Positions 41,442-49,923 of a stretch of 64,000 nt of DNA are shown piece after piece. Location: positions 124,001 to 188,000 of the forward strand of contig NC_011071.1 in assembly GCF_000020665.1 (NCBI RefSeq). The letters are read 5' to 3'. Every line of letters starts with the position of its first letter. Positions within the stretch are counted from its first letter, which is position 1. The position numbers and the translations under genes were made by a program. Origin of the DNA: Stenotrophomonas maltophilia R551-3 (GTDB taxonomy: Bacteria > Pseudomonadota > Gammaproteobacteria > Xanthomonadales > Xanthomonadaceae). Below the pieces are notes generated by a model that saw only the letters and a list, made by a program, of their open reading frames with translations, had not been told where the DNA came from and made no database searches.

Positions 41442-42062
41442 ATGCGTCTGATCCACACTTCGCTGTTCGCGGCCATTGCCGCACTGGGCCTGGCGGCCTG
41501 CAACCAGCAGCCCGCCGCGCCGCAGACTGAAACCCCGCCGGCCGCCCCGGCCGAGGGCGCTACCACCGAACCGGCCGCAGCGCCGGCAGCAGCTCCGGCT
41601 GCCGATGCCTCGGCCACTGCCGAACTGGCACCGACGCAGGGCAATGAGACCAAGGGCAGCGTCACCTTCAAGGTGGTCGACGGCAAGGTCCACGTGACTG
41701 GCCAGATCAGCGGCCTGAAGCCGGGCAGCGAGCACGGTTTCCACATCCACGAGAAGGGCGACTGCAGCGCGCCGGACGGCATGAGCGCCGGTGGCCACTT
41801 CAACCCGGGCAAGCAGGACCACGGCAGCATGGCCGTCGATCCGCACCACGGCGGCGACATGCCCAACATCAAGGCCGACGACAAGGGCGTGGCCACCATC
41901 GATGGCCCGGTGTCGAGCAATGTCAACATCGGCAAGGGCGATGACTTCGACATCATCGGCCGCGGCCTGATCGTCCACGCCGACGCGGACGACTACAAGA
42001 CCCAGCCGACCGGCAATGCCGGTGCACGCCTGGCGTGTGCGGTGATCCAGAAGGCCCCGTAA
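41442..42062 (+). CDS. sodC: Cu/Zn superoxide dismutase lipoprotein (second of tandem pair)
   Basis: A 206-residue lipoprotein (Cys20 in LGLAAC) with a long Ala/Pro-rich linker to about residue 65. The SodC domain follows with FHIHEKGDC, HFNPGKQDHG, DPHHGGDMPN and LIVHADADDY, so all metal ligands look intact. ATG 41442 has GGGAGAG upstream. It lies 31 bases after the first sodC and probably shares its transcript, which ends at the strong terminator at 42074. Two envelope-anchored SodC enzymes suggest strong exposure to outside superoxide. Confidence 0.94.
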   Translation: MRLIHTSLFAAIAALGLAACNQQPAAPQTETPPAAPAEGATTEPAAAPAAAPAADASATAELAPTQGNETKGSVTFKVVDGKVHVTGQISGLKPGSEHGFHIHEKGDCSAPDGMSAGGHFNPGKQDHGSMAVDPHHGGDMPNIKADDKGVATIDGPVSSNVNIGKGDDFDIIGRGLIVHADADDYKTQPTGNAGARLACAVIQKAP

Positions 42063-42073
42063 GAAGCAGAAAA

Positions 42074-42099
42074 CGCCGGCGCAAGCCGGCGTTTTTCTT
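42074..42099 (+). terminator. Intrinsic terminator after the sodC pair
   Basis: Stem ACGCCGGC-GCAA-GCCGGCGT followed by TTTTCTTT. Confidence 0.9.
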
Positions 42100-42113
42100 T
42101 GCACTGCTTCCTG

Positions 42114-42133
42114 TAGCCGAGCCATGCTCGGCT
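42114..42133 (+). repeat. SMAG palindrome
   Basis: GTAG overlapping a GCCGAGC-CAT-GCTCGGC stem; single element in the gap before the leftward gene. Confidence 0.75.
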
Positions 42134-42146
42134 GCCATTGCTGGGG

Positions 42147-43214
42147 TCAGGGGGATCGCAGCAATGTGTCGCGTCGCTGCCGCAGTTCAGCGCATTCGGC
42201 GGGGCCGCTTTCACACAGGATCGAGATATCGGTCTGCATGTGTGCCTTGCCCGTCTTGGCATCGATCACTTCGCGCTTGAATGTGCGCACCACGGCCGGT
42301 GCCGTGCGGTGGGGCGGCACCATCACCAGCCAGTGGGTCATGGTCACCGGCTTCAACCGTCCCTCGGTCATCTCGATTTCCCGCATGATCGCGCCAAGAC
42401 TGGTGTTGTAGAGCGTCACTCCGGGTTGACTGGACTGATCCGGCGCAAGATCTACGCCCTTCATCTTCGGCAGCGCTTCAACGAAGCCGGCGACGGTGCC
42501 GAACTCCAGCAGGGCATCATTTGCGATCACCACATCATCCGGCTCCGGCTCTGATGCCTCCGTGGCCGCCGGCTGGTTCCGCGGTTCGAAGTTGAATGAC
42601 TGGGTGAAGCTGATCCAGGGGTGCTTCACGGGCGTGTCCGGCGGGCAGATCAGCCGCCAGTTCCGCGCGGCGGTGAGCAGCGTGTCATCAATGCGCGCAT
42701 CCCCGCTGCTCCGGCCGATCTTCACCTCCGTTCTTGCCGGATCGTCGGCCACCGGGCGCAACCAGACCTCCGCCGAGCCGCGCAAACCACTGGACCGCAG
42801 TGCGCTGGAAAACCTGGGTTCGTTATCCGCCCAGCTCAGGCGGTCCAGCCGGCAGGCCGGCTCCGGAACAGGCACGACCGGTTGCGCGATGCCGCCCTGG
42901 CCCTGGCACTGATACTTCCAGCTGAGGGCCGCCTGCCGGGCTGCATCATCCAGCACCCGGTTGCGGGAGCCGTTCAGCACGCGCGCATCGTGGGCGCGGC
43001 CCTGCGCATCCACGTTGACCTGCACCTTGACCGTGTTGCTGAAGCTGATATGGCTGTCATAGACCTCGGGCTCCGCCACGGCAGCTGCGAAGGCCGGTGC
43101 AATGGAGCAGGTGGGTGTCGCGGCGACCGGTGCCGCTGCCTGGGCCATGATCGGAAGGCCACAGACGGCTGTGGCAAGCAGGGTCAGCCCTGCGCATTGA
43201 AGCGTATGCAGCAT
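42147..43214 (-). CDS. Exported protein with TonB C-terminal-like domain
   Basis: A 355-residue secreted or periplasmic protein starting at ATG 43214 with a signal peptide (MLHTLQCAGLTLLATAVCGL, cut near AQA). Residues about 45-105 resemble a TonB_C domain (VKVQVNVDAQGRAHDARVLNGSR, split here as the first 10 and following residues) with the typical DDAARQAALSWKY helix. A second weaker copy follows (about 130-190, SAEVWLRP...DTLLTAARNWRL). The rest is unassigned. There is no N-terminal membrane anchor or Pro-rich spacer, so it is not an ordinary TonB energy transducer. Role unknown. Confidence 0.65.
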   Translation of the reverse strand: MLHTLQCAGLTLLATAVCGLPIMAQAAAPVAATPTCSIAPAFAAAVAEPEVYDSHISFSNTVKVQVNVDAQGRAHDARVLNGSRNRVLDDAARQAALSWKYQCQGQGGIAQPVVPVPEPACRLDRLSWADNEPRFSSALRSSGLRGSAEVWLRPVADDPARTEVKIGRSSGDARIDDTLLTAARNWRLICPPDTPVKHPWISFTQSFNFEPRNQPAATEASEPEPDDVVIANDALLEFGTVAGFVEALPKMKGVDLAPDQSSQPGVTLYNTSLGAIMREIEMTEGRLKPVTMTHWLVMVPPHRTAPAVVRTFKREVIDAKTGKAHMQTDISILCESGPAECAELRQRRDTLLRSP

Positions 43215-43274
43215 GCAGTTCGTCCTTGACCACGCATGAGTGATCAATGCACAAGCCAGCAATGGTGCCACATC

Positions 43275-43299
43275 GCGCCGCCGAACCGGTTGGCGGCGC
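43275..43299 (-). terminator. Hairpin downstream of the leftward gene at 43311
   Basis: Perfect GCGCCGCC/GGCGGCGC stem with a 9-base loop, 12 bases after the stop codon on the leftward strand. No T-run is present, so it may be only a stabilising hairpin. Confidence 0.45.
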
Positions 43300-43310
43300 G
43301 CATCCGCAGA

Positions 43311-44198
43311 TCAGCGCGCCAGCAGCTCGCGCGCGTCCTGCCCGGCTTCGCAGTGCACGAACAGCACCGGCACGCCGTGCGCTTCCAGCACCGCCGCCAT
43401 CTGCCGCTGGCGCATCAGGAACTGCTCGTAGATGCCCTTCAGGCGGTCGCAGTCGTTGTTGCCGTGGTCGTAATGCGCACACCAGCCGGCCGGATCGAAC
43501 AGCGCCATGCGTGCCTCGCCATGGGTGTAGCGCAGCAGCGGCTCGGGTGCGGCGTTGAGCCACTCGTCTTCGCCGGGCGCCATGATCGCGGTCTCGATCA
43601 GCGGCCACAGTGCGGCCAGGCCCTGATTGTCGTACTGCATCGACATCATCGCGGCCAGGTCGTTCACGGTGAAGTAGCGCGCGTGCTCGATGCGCGCACC
43701 AAAAGTGTTCTGCGCCATCAGCGCGGTGTCGGCATGGGCCATGCCATTGGCCAGCAGCGTGTCTTCCAGCGCTTCGGCCACCGCATTGGTGGTGGCCACG
43801 TCGCTGCCGGTCAGCAGGAACGGCACCACGCGCAGGCCACCGCCCACCAGGCTGGCATCGGCCTGGAACGGCAGCGGCACATCACCAGTGGCGTCGGTAC
43901 CGAAGGCCAGCAGGCGCGGCCCCTGGTTGCGGCCCGGTGCGCGCATCTGCAATTCTTCCAGGCGGCGGTGGATCGGCCAGCCCGGGCGCAGCACTTCGGC
44001 CGGGTCGAAATGGGCGGCGGCGAACACCAGGTCCAGCTCGGCCACCTGCGGCACTTGCTTGGCCAGGTCACGGCCGACGCGTTCGGCCAGTTCACCGGCC
44101 TGTTCGGCGCTGAGCACCGCCTGGCGGGGGATTTCGCCGCCGGCCAGTTCCAGGGCCAGCACGCCAAGGGCATTCATCGCGGGGTCGGGTTTGCTCAT
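43311..44198 (-). CDS. Conserved-looking cytosolic protein of unknown function
   Basis: I do not recognise this 295-residue protein. It has no signal peptide or membrane segment. Notable features are a Gly-rich central block (ADASLVGGGLRVVPFLLTG), many acidic residues, and HCEAG near the C-terminus. The start at ATG 44198 (MSKPDPAMNALGVLALEL) is the first in frame. Codon use and GC look like the neighbours, so it is probably an ordinary lineage gene. It is divergent from the thiolase gene and separated from it by about 108 bases. Confidence 0.7.
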   Translation of the reverse strand: MSKPDPAMNALGVLALELAGGEIPRQAVLSAEQAGELAERVGRDLAKQVPQVAELDLVFAAAHFDPAEVLRPGWPIHRRLEELQMRAPGRNQGPRLLAFGTDATGDVPLPFQADASLVGGGLRVVPFLLTGSDVATTNAVAEALEDTLLANGMAHADTALMAQNTFGARIEHARYFTVNDLAAMMSMQYDNQGLAALWPLIETAIMAPGEDEWLNAAPEPLLRYTHGEARMALFDPAGWCAHYDHGNNDCDRLKGIYEQFLMRQRQMAAVLEAHGVPVLFVHCEAGQDARELLAR

Positions 44199-44306
44199 GG
44201 TTCCACGGTTGGCCCATCACAGGGCGGCAGCTACACTTGGCTCCATTATGCCTGCTCCGTCGTGCAGGCCATGTTGCAGACACCCTCATCCATGCCAGGT
44301 ATCTCC

Positions 44307-45587
44307 ATGCCCAACGCTCGTCCCGTCGCCATCCTCGGTGGCGTCCGCATTCCGTTCTGCCGCCAGAACACCGCGTATTCGGATGTCGGCAACCTCGGCA
44401 TGTCGGTCCGTACGCTGGGCGCGCTGGTCGAACGTTTCGGCCTGCATGGCCAGCAGCTGGGCGAAGTGGCGATGGGTGCGGTGATCAAGCACTCCAGCGA
44501 CTGGAACCTCGGCCGCGAAGCCACGCTTTCCTCCGGCCTGTCGCCCTTGACCCCCGGCATCACCCTGCAGCGTGCCTGCGGCACCTCGCTGGACAGCATC
44601 ATCACGGTCGCCAACAAGATCGCGCTGGGCCAGATTGAATCGGGCATCGGCGGCGGCTCGGACACCACCTCCGACGTGCCGATCGTGTACGGCAAGAAGC
44701 TGCGCGCGCGCCTGCTGGCTGCCAACCGTGCCAAGAGCACCGGCGACAAGATCCGCGCGCTCACCGCCGGCTTCAAGTTCTCCGAGCTCAAGCCCGAGTT
44801 CCCGGGCGTGGCCGAGCCACGCACCGGCAAGAGCATGGGCGACCACTGCGAGGACATGGCCAAGGAATGGAACATCTCGCGTGACTCGCAGGACGAGTGG
44901 GCGGTGTCGTCGCACAAGAAGCTGGCCGCGGCCTATGAGCGCGGTTTCTTCAGCGACCTGATCGCACCGTTCCGCGGCGTCGAGCGCGACAACATCCTGC
45001 GCGCCGACACCTCGCTGGAAAAGCTGGCGACGTTGAAGCCAGCCTTCGACAAGGTCTCCGGCCGTGGCACGCTGACCGCCGCCAATTCCACTCCGCTCAC
45101 CGATGGTGCCGCCGCGGTGCTGCTGGCCAGCGAGGAATGGGCCCGCGCCCACGGCCACGAACCGCAGGCCTACCTGCGTGATGCCCACGTGTCGGCGGTG
45201 GATTTCGTGCACGGCGAAGGCCTGCTGATGGCACCGACCGTGGCCGTGCCGGAGATGCTCAAGCGCAACGGCCTGACCCTGCAGGACTTCGACATCTACG
45301 AGATCCACGAGGCCTTCGCTGCACAGGTGCTGTGCACCCTGCGTGCGTGGGAGAGCGAGGATTACTGCCGCAACCGCCTGGGCCTGGATGCACCGATGGG
45401 CCGCATCGACCCGGACAAGATCAACCTGCTGGGCTCGTCGCTGGCCACCGGCCACCCGTTCGCCGCTACCGGCGCACGCGTGATCGCCACGGCCGCCAAG
45501 CAGCTGGCCGAACGCGGCGGTGGCCGCGCGCTGGTGTCGATCTGCACCGCCGGCGGCATGGGCGTGGTCGCGATCGTCGAGCGCTGA
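44307..45587 (+). CDS. Acetyl-CoA C-acyltransferase (thiolase, FadI-like)
   Basis: A 426-residue thiolase starting MPNARPVAILGGVRIPF at ATG 44307; ATG 44292 is a possible alternative. The nucleophile Cys91 lies in LQRACGTSLDS, the catalytic His in YEIHEAFA, and the second Cys in CTAGGMGV. The sequence around LSSGLSPLTPG and the 426-residue length resemble FadI/trifunctional-beta type enzymes that cleave 3-ketoacyl-CoA in fatty-acid oxidation. No FadJ-like partner is adjacent. The long open frame upstream of the start is antisense to the neighbouring gene and is not part of this protein. Confidence 0.92.
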   Translation: MPNARPVAILGGVRIPFCRQNTAYSDVGNLGMSVRTLGALVERFGLHGQQLGEVAMGAVIKHSSDWNLGREATLSSGLSPLTPGITLQRACGTSLDSIITVANKIALGQIESGIGGGSDTTSDVPIVYGKKLRARLLAANRAKSTGDKIRALTAGFKFSELKPEFPGVAEPRTGKSMGDHCEDMAKEWNISRDSQDEWAVSSHKKLAAAYERGFFSDLIAPFRGVERDNILRADTSLEKLATLKPAFDKVSGRGTLTAANSTPLTDGAAAVLLASEEWARAHGHEPQAYLRDAHVSAVDFVHGEGLLMAPTVAVPEMLKRNGLTLQDFDIYEIHEAFAAQVLCTLRAWESEDYCRNRLGLDAPMGRIDPDKINLLGSSLATGHPFAATGARVIATAAKQLAERGGGRALVSICTAGGMGVVAIVER

Positions 45588-45601
45588 TTGCTGCGACCGC
45601 G

Positions 45602-45624
45602 CGCCAACCAAGGTTGGCGACTAC
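45602..45624 (-). repeat. SMAG palindrome
   Basis: CGCCAACC-AA-GGTTGGCG followed by CTAC, the reverse-oriented GTAG terminus. Confidence 0.75.
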
Positions 45625-45639
45625 CGGGTTCCACAGATG

Positions 45640-45666
45640 AAAACGCCGCCCGATGGGCGGCGTTTT
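45640..45666. terminator. Bidirectional terminator between thiolase gene and hemY
   Basis: A 12-base perfect stem (AAAACGCCGCCC-GAT-GGGCGGCGTTTT) with A and T runs at both ends, serving both convergent genes. A further SMAG-like hairpin without GTAG (GTGCCGACC-GTT-GGTCGGCAC) lies at 45682-45702. Confidence 0.9.
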
Positions 45667-45715
45667 CTCTTGCTCCGGTGGGTGCCGACCGTTGGTCGGC
45701 ACACTTCAGCAGGGA

Positions 45716-47011
45716 TCACGGCAACCGCGGGTTGCCGAATTCGTCGCGCTCTTCGTTGGCGTCATACACCGGCGGCTGCACCGTAACCGGCTGCTCCTCC
45801 ACCGTGGCACGCAGCGGCGCCTCGGTGCCGCGCACCAGTTCCACGCTGTCTTCGCCACGCTGCAGGCGCAGCGCATTGGCCAGGCACTGCGCGGCCAGCG
45901 CGTGGTCGCCACGCTGTGCGAACAGTTCACCCAGTGCTTCCCAGGCCGGGGCACCGGCACCGGCGGCGATCGCCTCGTGCAGGAACGCATCAGCGGCATC
46001 CCACTGCTGCTGGCCCAGCGCCACGCGACCCTGCGCCAGGCGCAGCGCGGCCGAGCTGTCATGCACGTTGCGCCAGCGCGCCAGATTGGCCTGGCGGGTG
46101 GCCAGGCGCTCGGCCGGCAGGCGGCCGTACAGCGCCACCAGCTCATCGTCCCAGCGCTGGTCCAGGGCGTGTTCCAACGCCAGCAGCGCCGGTTCGTCCC
46201 AGCTCAACGCAACCGCACGGCTGGCATACGCTCCGACCACGTCCGGGGTCGGTCGCAGGGCCTTCGGCGTGGCTTCCCACTGCGCGGCCAATGCATTGAC
46301 GTCGGCCGCTTCCAGCAGCGCTTGTGCGGCCAGGCGTGCTTCCAGTTCGCTGTTCGCGTCGGCCGGCAGCACCTTGCTCTGGCGCAGTGCACCCAGCTGG
46401 CCATATGCCTCGTGCGCGCGACCGGCCTGTGCCAGCGCTTCGGTACGCAGCCACAGACCACGCGGCGGCAGCGGCTGGATCGCCGCCACATCCAACGCGT
46501 TGATCGCATCCACCGGCAGGTCGCGCGCCAGCAGCTGCTCGGCGCGCAGCAGCGCCTGCAGGGTGGCATCGCTTTCGCCCAGGCGCTGCAGCAGCGCTTC
46601 ACCGGCAGCACCATCGGCACGCGCCTGCGCACTGCGCACGGCATTGGCCAGCGCCACCGCGCTCACTTCCGGATCCTTCGCCGCGCCATCCAGCAGCTTC
46701 TCCGCGCGCTGCCACTGGCCATGCTCATAGGCCTGCAGGCCGTCGATCAGGCGCACCCGGCCCTGCTTGCGGCGGTAGCGGCCCCAGGCACGGAACGGTG
46801 CGGCGATCAGGCTCCACAGCAGCCACAGCACCAGCACGGCGACCACGGACAGCAGGGCCACCTTCGGCAGGTTGCTGTGATAGTCGTAGCCGCCATAGCG
46901 CAGGGTCACTTCGCCGAAGCGGTTGAGGTCATCGGCGCCGAGCCATTGCGCGGCGACCACGCCGATGGCCACGGCCAGCAACAGCACGACCAGGGATTGC
47001 AGGGGTTTCAT
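45716..47011 (-). CDS. hemY: HemY-family TPR membrane protein
   Basis: A 431-residue inner-membrane protein. Two N-terminal hydrophobic segments (about 5-24 and 50-71) enclose the HemY_N signature (ADDLNRFGEVTLRYGGYDYH, in part). The cytosolic remainder consists of TPR-like helices. It is not the protoporphyrinogen oxidase that shares the name in Bacillus. Its exact role in proteobacterial tetrapyrrole synthesis is unsettled. It starts 6 bases after hemX and ends the hemD-hemX-hemY operon at a strong terminator. Confidence 0.92.
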   Translation of the reverse strand: MKPLQSLVVLLLAVAIGVVAAQWLGADDLNRFGEVTLRYGGYDYHSNLPKVALLSVVAVLVLWLLWSLIAAPFRAWGRYRRKQGRVRLIDGLQAYEHGQWQRAEKLLDGAAKDPEVSAVALANAVRSAQARADGAAGEALLQRLGESDATLQALLRAEQLLARDLPVDAINALDVAAIQPLPPRGLWLRTEALAQAGRAHEAYGQLGALRQSKVLPADANSELEARLAAQALLEAADVNALAAQWEATPKALRPTPDVVGAYASRAVALSWDEPALLALEHALDQRWDDELVALYGRLPAERLATRQANLARWRNVHDSSAALRLAQGRVALGQQQWDAADAFLHEAIAAGAGAPAWEALGELFAQRGDHALAAQCLANALRLQRGEDSVELVRGTEAPLRATVEEQPVTVQPPVYDANEERDEFGNPRLP

Positions 47012-47017
47012 GCGGGA

Positions 47018-47992
47018 TTACCTCCGGTCGGTCTGGGTGCGCAGTTGCTGCAGGGTGCTGCCAAGAACGGTGTTGCTGGCCTGCAGCGGAAGCTCGCGCA
47101 AGGCCTTCAGTTCAGCACGTTGCGCGCGCAGGGCCGGTGAATCCGGCCAACGCCGCTGTGCCCAGTGCTCCACGCGCTGCAGCGCGGTATCGCGTCCGCT
47201 GCGGTCGCCACGTTCAATGGCTGCACGCGCCAGGGTCAGTTCCAGCTGCAGCGCATCGTCGGCGTTGTGGCGCTCGGCGGCGGTCAGGGGGCCGTTCTGG
47301 CGGCTCGGGGTGATATCCACGAACGGCGCCAGCGTGGCCTGCCACCAGGGCCTGGCGTTAGCGGTGGCGCTGCCCGTCACCTGCGAAGGCAGGCCCTGCA
47401 ATGCCTTGGCCAATGCATCCAGGCGCTGCAGCGACTGCACGCGCGGGCCAGCACCGAGCGCGTCCAGCGCCTCGCGCTCCTGCACCAGTGCCTGGCGCAG
47501 GTTCAGGCCATCACTGTCGGGCAGATCGGCCAGCGCGGTGGCAGCCTGCGCGTACAGACGACGCGCACCTTCCACATCGTCAGAGTAGTTCAGGCGCTGC
47601 GCAGCCTGGGTCAGCAGCAGCTCGGCCTCGTCGCGCTGCACTGCCTGCCGGCCCTGGTTGGCGCTGTCGGCCAGCTTGGCCAGGTTTTCTTCCAGCAGCG
47701 CACTACGCTGCGAAAGGCCCAGCATCTCGTCGCGCAGCACGCGGTTGGTGGCGGCGGCATCCTGCAGGCGTTGGCTGGTCGCGCGCTGGTCGCGGCGCAG
47801 GGCATCCAGTGTGGCTTCCAGGCCCTGCAGCTGCACGGCGGTGGTCTGTGCCTGTGCGTCCTGTGCGTCCTGTTGCTCATGCCAGAAGCGCCAGCCGGCA
47901 TAGCCACCCACGCCAAGCACGACCACGCCGGCCAGCGGCAGCAGCCAGCGCACCGGTCGGCGGGGCGGGGAAACGGGCGGGGTCTCGTTCAT
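47018..47992 (-). CDS. hemX: HemX-like uroporphyrinogen-III C-methyltransferase family protein
   Basis: A 324-residue protein starting at ATG 47992 (AAGGAAG upstream). It has a short Pro-rich cytosolic start, one membrane helix (about 17-34), then a long coiled-coil region (40-110, rich in Gln, Arg and Leu) and a helical C-terminal domain. This is the HemX layout in gammaproteobacteria. Despite the family name, the catalytic SAM-methyltransferase fold is absent. The position between hemD and hemY supports the assignment, and a scaffold role for tetrapyrrole enzymes is inferred. Confidence 0.88.
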   Translation of the reverse strand: MNETPPVSPPRRPVRWLLPLAGVVVLGVGGYAGWRFWHEQQDAQDAQAQTTAVQLQGLEATLDALRRDQRATSQRLQDAAATNRVLRDEMLGLSQRSALLEENLAKLADSANQGRQAVQRDEAELLLTQAAQRLNYSDDVEGARRLYAQAATALADLPDSDGLNLRQALVQEREALDALGAGPRVQSLQRLDALAKALQGLPSQVTGSATANARPWWQATLAPFVDITPSRQNGPLTAAERHNADDALQLELTLARAAIERGDRSGRDTALQRVEHWAQRRWPDSPALRAQRAELKALRELPLQASNTVLGSTLQQLRTQTDRR

Positions 47993-48095
47993 CGGGCTTC
48001 CTTGTCGGCAAGTCGCCGGTGGGGTTCCGGCAGGCCGCGTTGTGCACAGCATCACTGTTGCCGACGACAGCGGCAAGCGTGACCCACGTCCCTGT

Positions 48096-48905
48096 TCAGG
48101 TCGCTGCCGGGACGGTGAGCGTGGCGTGTGCAGCGCTCACCAGCTGTGCACCGGCAGGGCCGGCGCTACGGCTGATGCGCTGCAGGCCCAGTGCCTGCGC
48201 CTGCTCGCGAAGCCGATCACTGGCGACCACCACGCTGGCATGCGCCTGCAGGCGTTGTTGCAAGGCATGTGGAAGCTGGCGCCAGAAATGCTGCAGCGCT
48301 TCGCCACTGCTGACTGCCAGCACCCACGGATACGCTGAATGCGCCAATCGAGCCAGCGTGCGTGGCGACAGGCGCAGCGGGCGACGCTGGTAGACGTCGG
48401 CACGTTCGATGCTGGCGCCGGCCGCCTGCAACTGCGCAGCGATCAGGCCGCGCCCGCCGGGGGCCGTCACCAGCCCGATGCGCCGGCCGCGTACGTCCGC
48501 CAGCACCGGCAGTGCCAGCAGGCCCTCGCTGTCCATCCGCTGCGGCGCATGTACCTCGTGGACCCCCTGCGCCCGCAGCGCGCGCGCGGTGCCTTCGCCC
48601 ACGGTCAGCCACGGGCTGCGCTGCGCGTCGGCCAGCGGCAGCAGGGACGCGGCCGCTGCTACAGCGGCCGGGCTGGTGAACACCACCCGATCGCAGTTCA
48701 GCGCGCGTTGCAGCTGGCGCACCACTGGCGTGCCATGCAGGCGCTGCAGCCGCCAGGGCGACAGCGCCAGCAGATGCCCGTCCAGCCCAGCAACGGCGCG
48801 GCGCAGCGCCGCATGCTGGCCCTGCGGCCGCAGCGAAATGAAGGTCCAGTCCGCGTCGGAACCGGCGGCGCCAGTGGGTATCGTATGGTCGGCCATTGCC
48901 TGCAT
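48096..48905 (-). CDS. hemD: Uroporphyrinogen-III synthase
   Basis: Up to 269 residues from ATG 48905; ATG 48896 would remove three. The protein shows the two-lobed HemD pattern: a first lobe with WTFISLRPQGQ and VVFTSPAAVAAA, and a second with GLVTAPGGRGLI, ADVYQRRP and WVLAVSSGEALQHF. It cyclises hydroxymethylbilane to uroporphyrinogen III, the branch point to haem and sirohaem. Sequence conservation in this family is low, so the operon context with hemX and hemY is important support. hemC is not in the window. Confidence 0.9.
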   Translation of the reverse strand: MQAMADHTIPTGAAGSDADWTFISLRPQGQHAALRRAVAGLDGHLLALSPWRLQRLHGTPVVRQLQRALNCDRVVFTSPAAVAAAASLLPLADAQRSPWLTVGEGTARALRAQGVHEVHAPQRMDSEGLLALPVLADVRGRRIGLVTAPGGRGLIAAQLQAAGASIERADVYQRRPLRLSPRTLARLAHSAYPWVLAVSSGEALQHFWRQLPHALQQRLQAHASVVVASDRLREQAQALGLQRISRSAGPAGAQLVSAAHATLTVPAAT

Positions 48906-48940
48906 TATGCGGGCCCTTCGTTGTCGTGGTCTCTGCTCCG

Positions 48941-49408
48941 ATGTCCGTTGATGCTCTGACTTCCTCGTTGGCTGCCCTGCAGGACGTGCTGGACTGCATG
49001 CCGGCGGTCCGCGCCATGCAGATCCAGCTCGACGGCTATGCCGATGGCGTGCTGCGCATCACCGCACCGCTGGCCGCCAACGTCAACGACAAGGGCAATG
49101 CCTTCGGCGGCAGCCTGGCCTCGGTGCTGACCCTGTCCGGCTGGGCGCTGGTCAGCCTGCGCCTGCGCCTGGCCGGCCACGACGCCGAGGTCTACGTGGC
49201 CGACAGCAACCTGCGCTACCTGGCGCCGGTCTACGAAGACCTGCACGCCCATGCCGAAGCGGCCGAGGCCACCGGCTGGGACGCCTTCCTGAACACCTTC
49301 CGCCAGCGCCGCAAGGCCCGTATCAGCATCGTCGCCACCCAGCCCGGTGCTGATGGCAAGCCCGCCGCCGAGTTCAGCGGCCGCTTCGTGGCCTTCGCCA
49401 AAGGGTAG
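48941..49408 (+). CDS. YiiD C-terminal-type thioesterase domain protein
   Basis: A 155-residue protein from ATG 48941. It matches the putative-thioesterase half of YiiD: the NVNDKGNAFGGSLASVLTLSGW block (here in two parts), then VYVADSNLRYLAPV. The hotdog fold suggests acyl-thioester hydrolysis, with no known substrate. The N-acetyltransferase half found in E. coli YiiD is missing, so this is a stand-alone domain. It is divergent from hemD with only 35 bases between start codons. Confidence 0.82.
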   Translation: MSVDALTSSLAALQDVLDCMPAVRAMQIQLDGYADGVLRITAPLAANVNDKGNAFGGSLASVLTLSGWALVSLRLRLAGHDAEVYVADSNLRYLAPVYEDLHAHAEAAEATGWDAFLNTFRQRRKARISIVATQPGADGKPAAEFSGRFVAFAKG

Positions 49409-49440
49409 GATGGCAGGCTGACGTTCTGGGGAAACCACCG

Positions 49441-49866
49441 ATGCGCCGCCTCATCCAGTTCCTGATGTTCTCCCTGCTGCTGGTCAGCGCCGTGGCCTCG
49501 GCCGATGACCTGACCCGCAAGCAGCGCAAGCTGCTGGAAGAGACCCAGATCGCCTACGGTGCGACCATCCGCTGGGGCAGCATGGACGATGCCATCGGCT
49601 ATCTGGACCCCAAGCTGCGCAAGGAAAAGCCGCCCACCGAGTTCGAGCTCAACCGCTACGCGCAGCTGCGCGTGTCGTCCTACCGCGAGCGCAGCAGCGC
49701 CGCGCTGGAAGGGGGCCTGGTCGAGCGCCGGGTCGAAATCGGGGTGATCAACCAGAACACCCAGGCCGAGCGCACCGTGGTGGTGGTCGAACGCTGGCGC
49801 TGGGACGCCGAGGCCAAGCGCTGGTGGCAGACCGCCGGCCTGCCGGACCTGTGGAAGGGGCAGTGA
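49441..49866 (+). CDS. Small exported protein of unknown function
   Basis: A 141-residue protein with a clear signal peptide (MRRLIQFLMFSLLLVSAVASA, cut before DDLTRKQ). The mature part is strongly charged, begins with a basic helix, and ends in beta-rich ERTVVVVERWRWD and WWQTAGLPDLWKG. I do not recognise a family; it resembles ordinary conserved Xanthomonad periplasmic proteins. It lies 32 bases after the thioesterase gene and 57 bases before the rhodanese gene. Confidence 0.75.
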   Translation: MRRLIQFLMFSLLLVSAVASADDLTRKQRKLLEETQIAYGATIRWGSMDDAIGYLDPKLRKEKPPTEFELNRYAQLRVSSYRERSSAALEGGLVERRVEIGVINQNTQAERTVVVVERWRWDAEAKRWWQTAGLPDLWKGQ

Positions 49867-49923
49867 CGGGCCGCGTCCGGCTTGTGCGACAATCGGCGCC
49901 CGCTTAATCGACCCGTGACCTGA

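Noticed and set aside
43236..44306. Long in-frame extension upstream of the thiolase start
   Set aside because: It is antisense to the 43311-44198 gene, and its translation has no thiolase homology; the enzyme starts normally at 44307.
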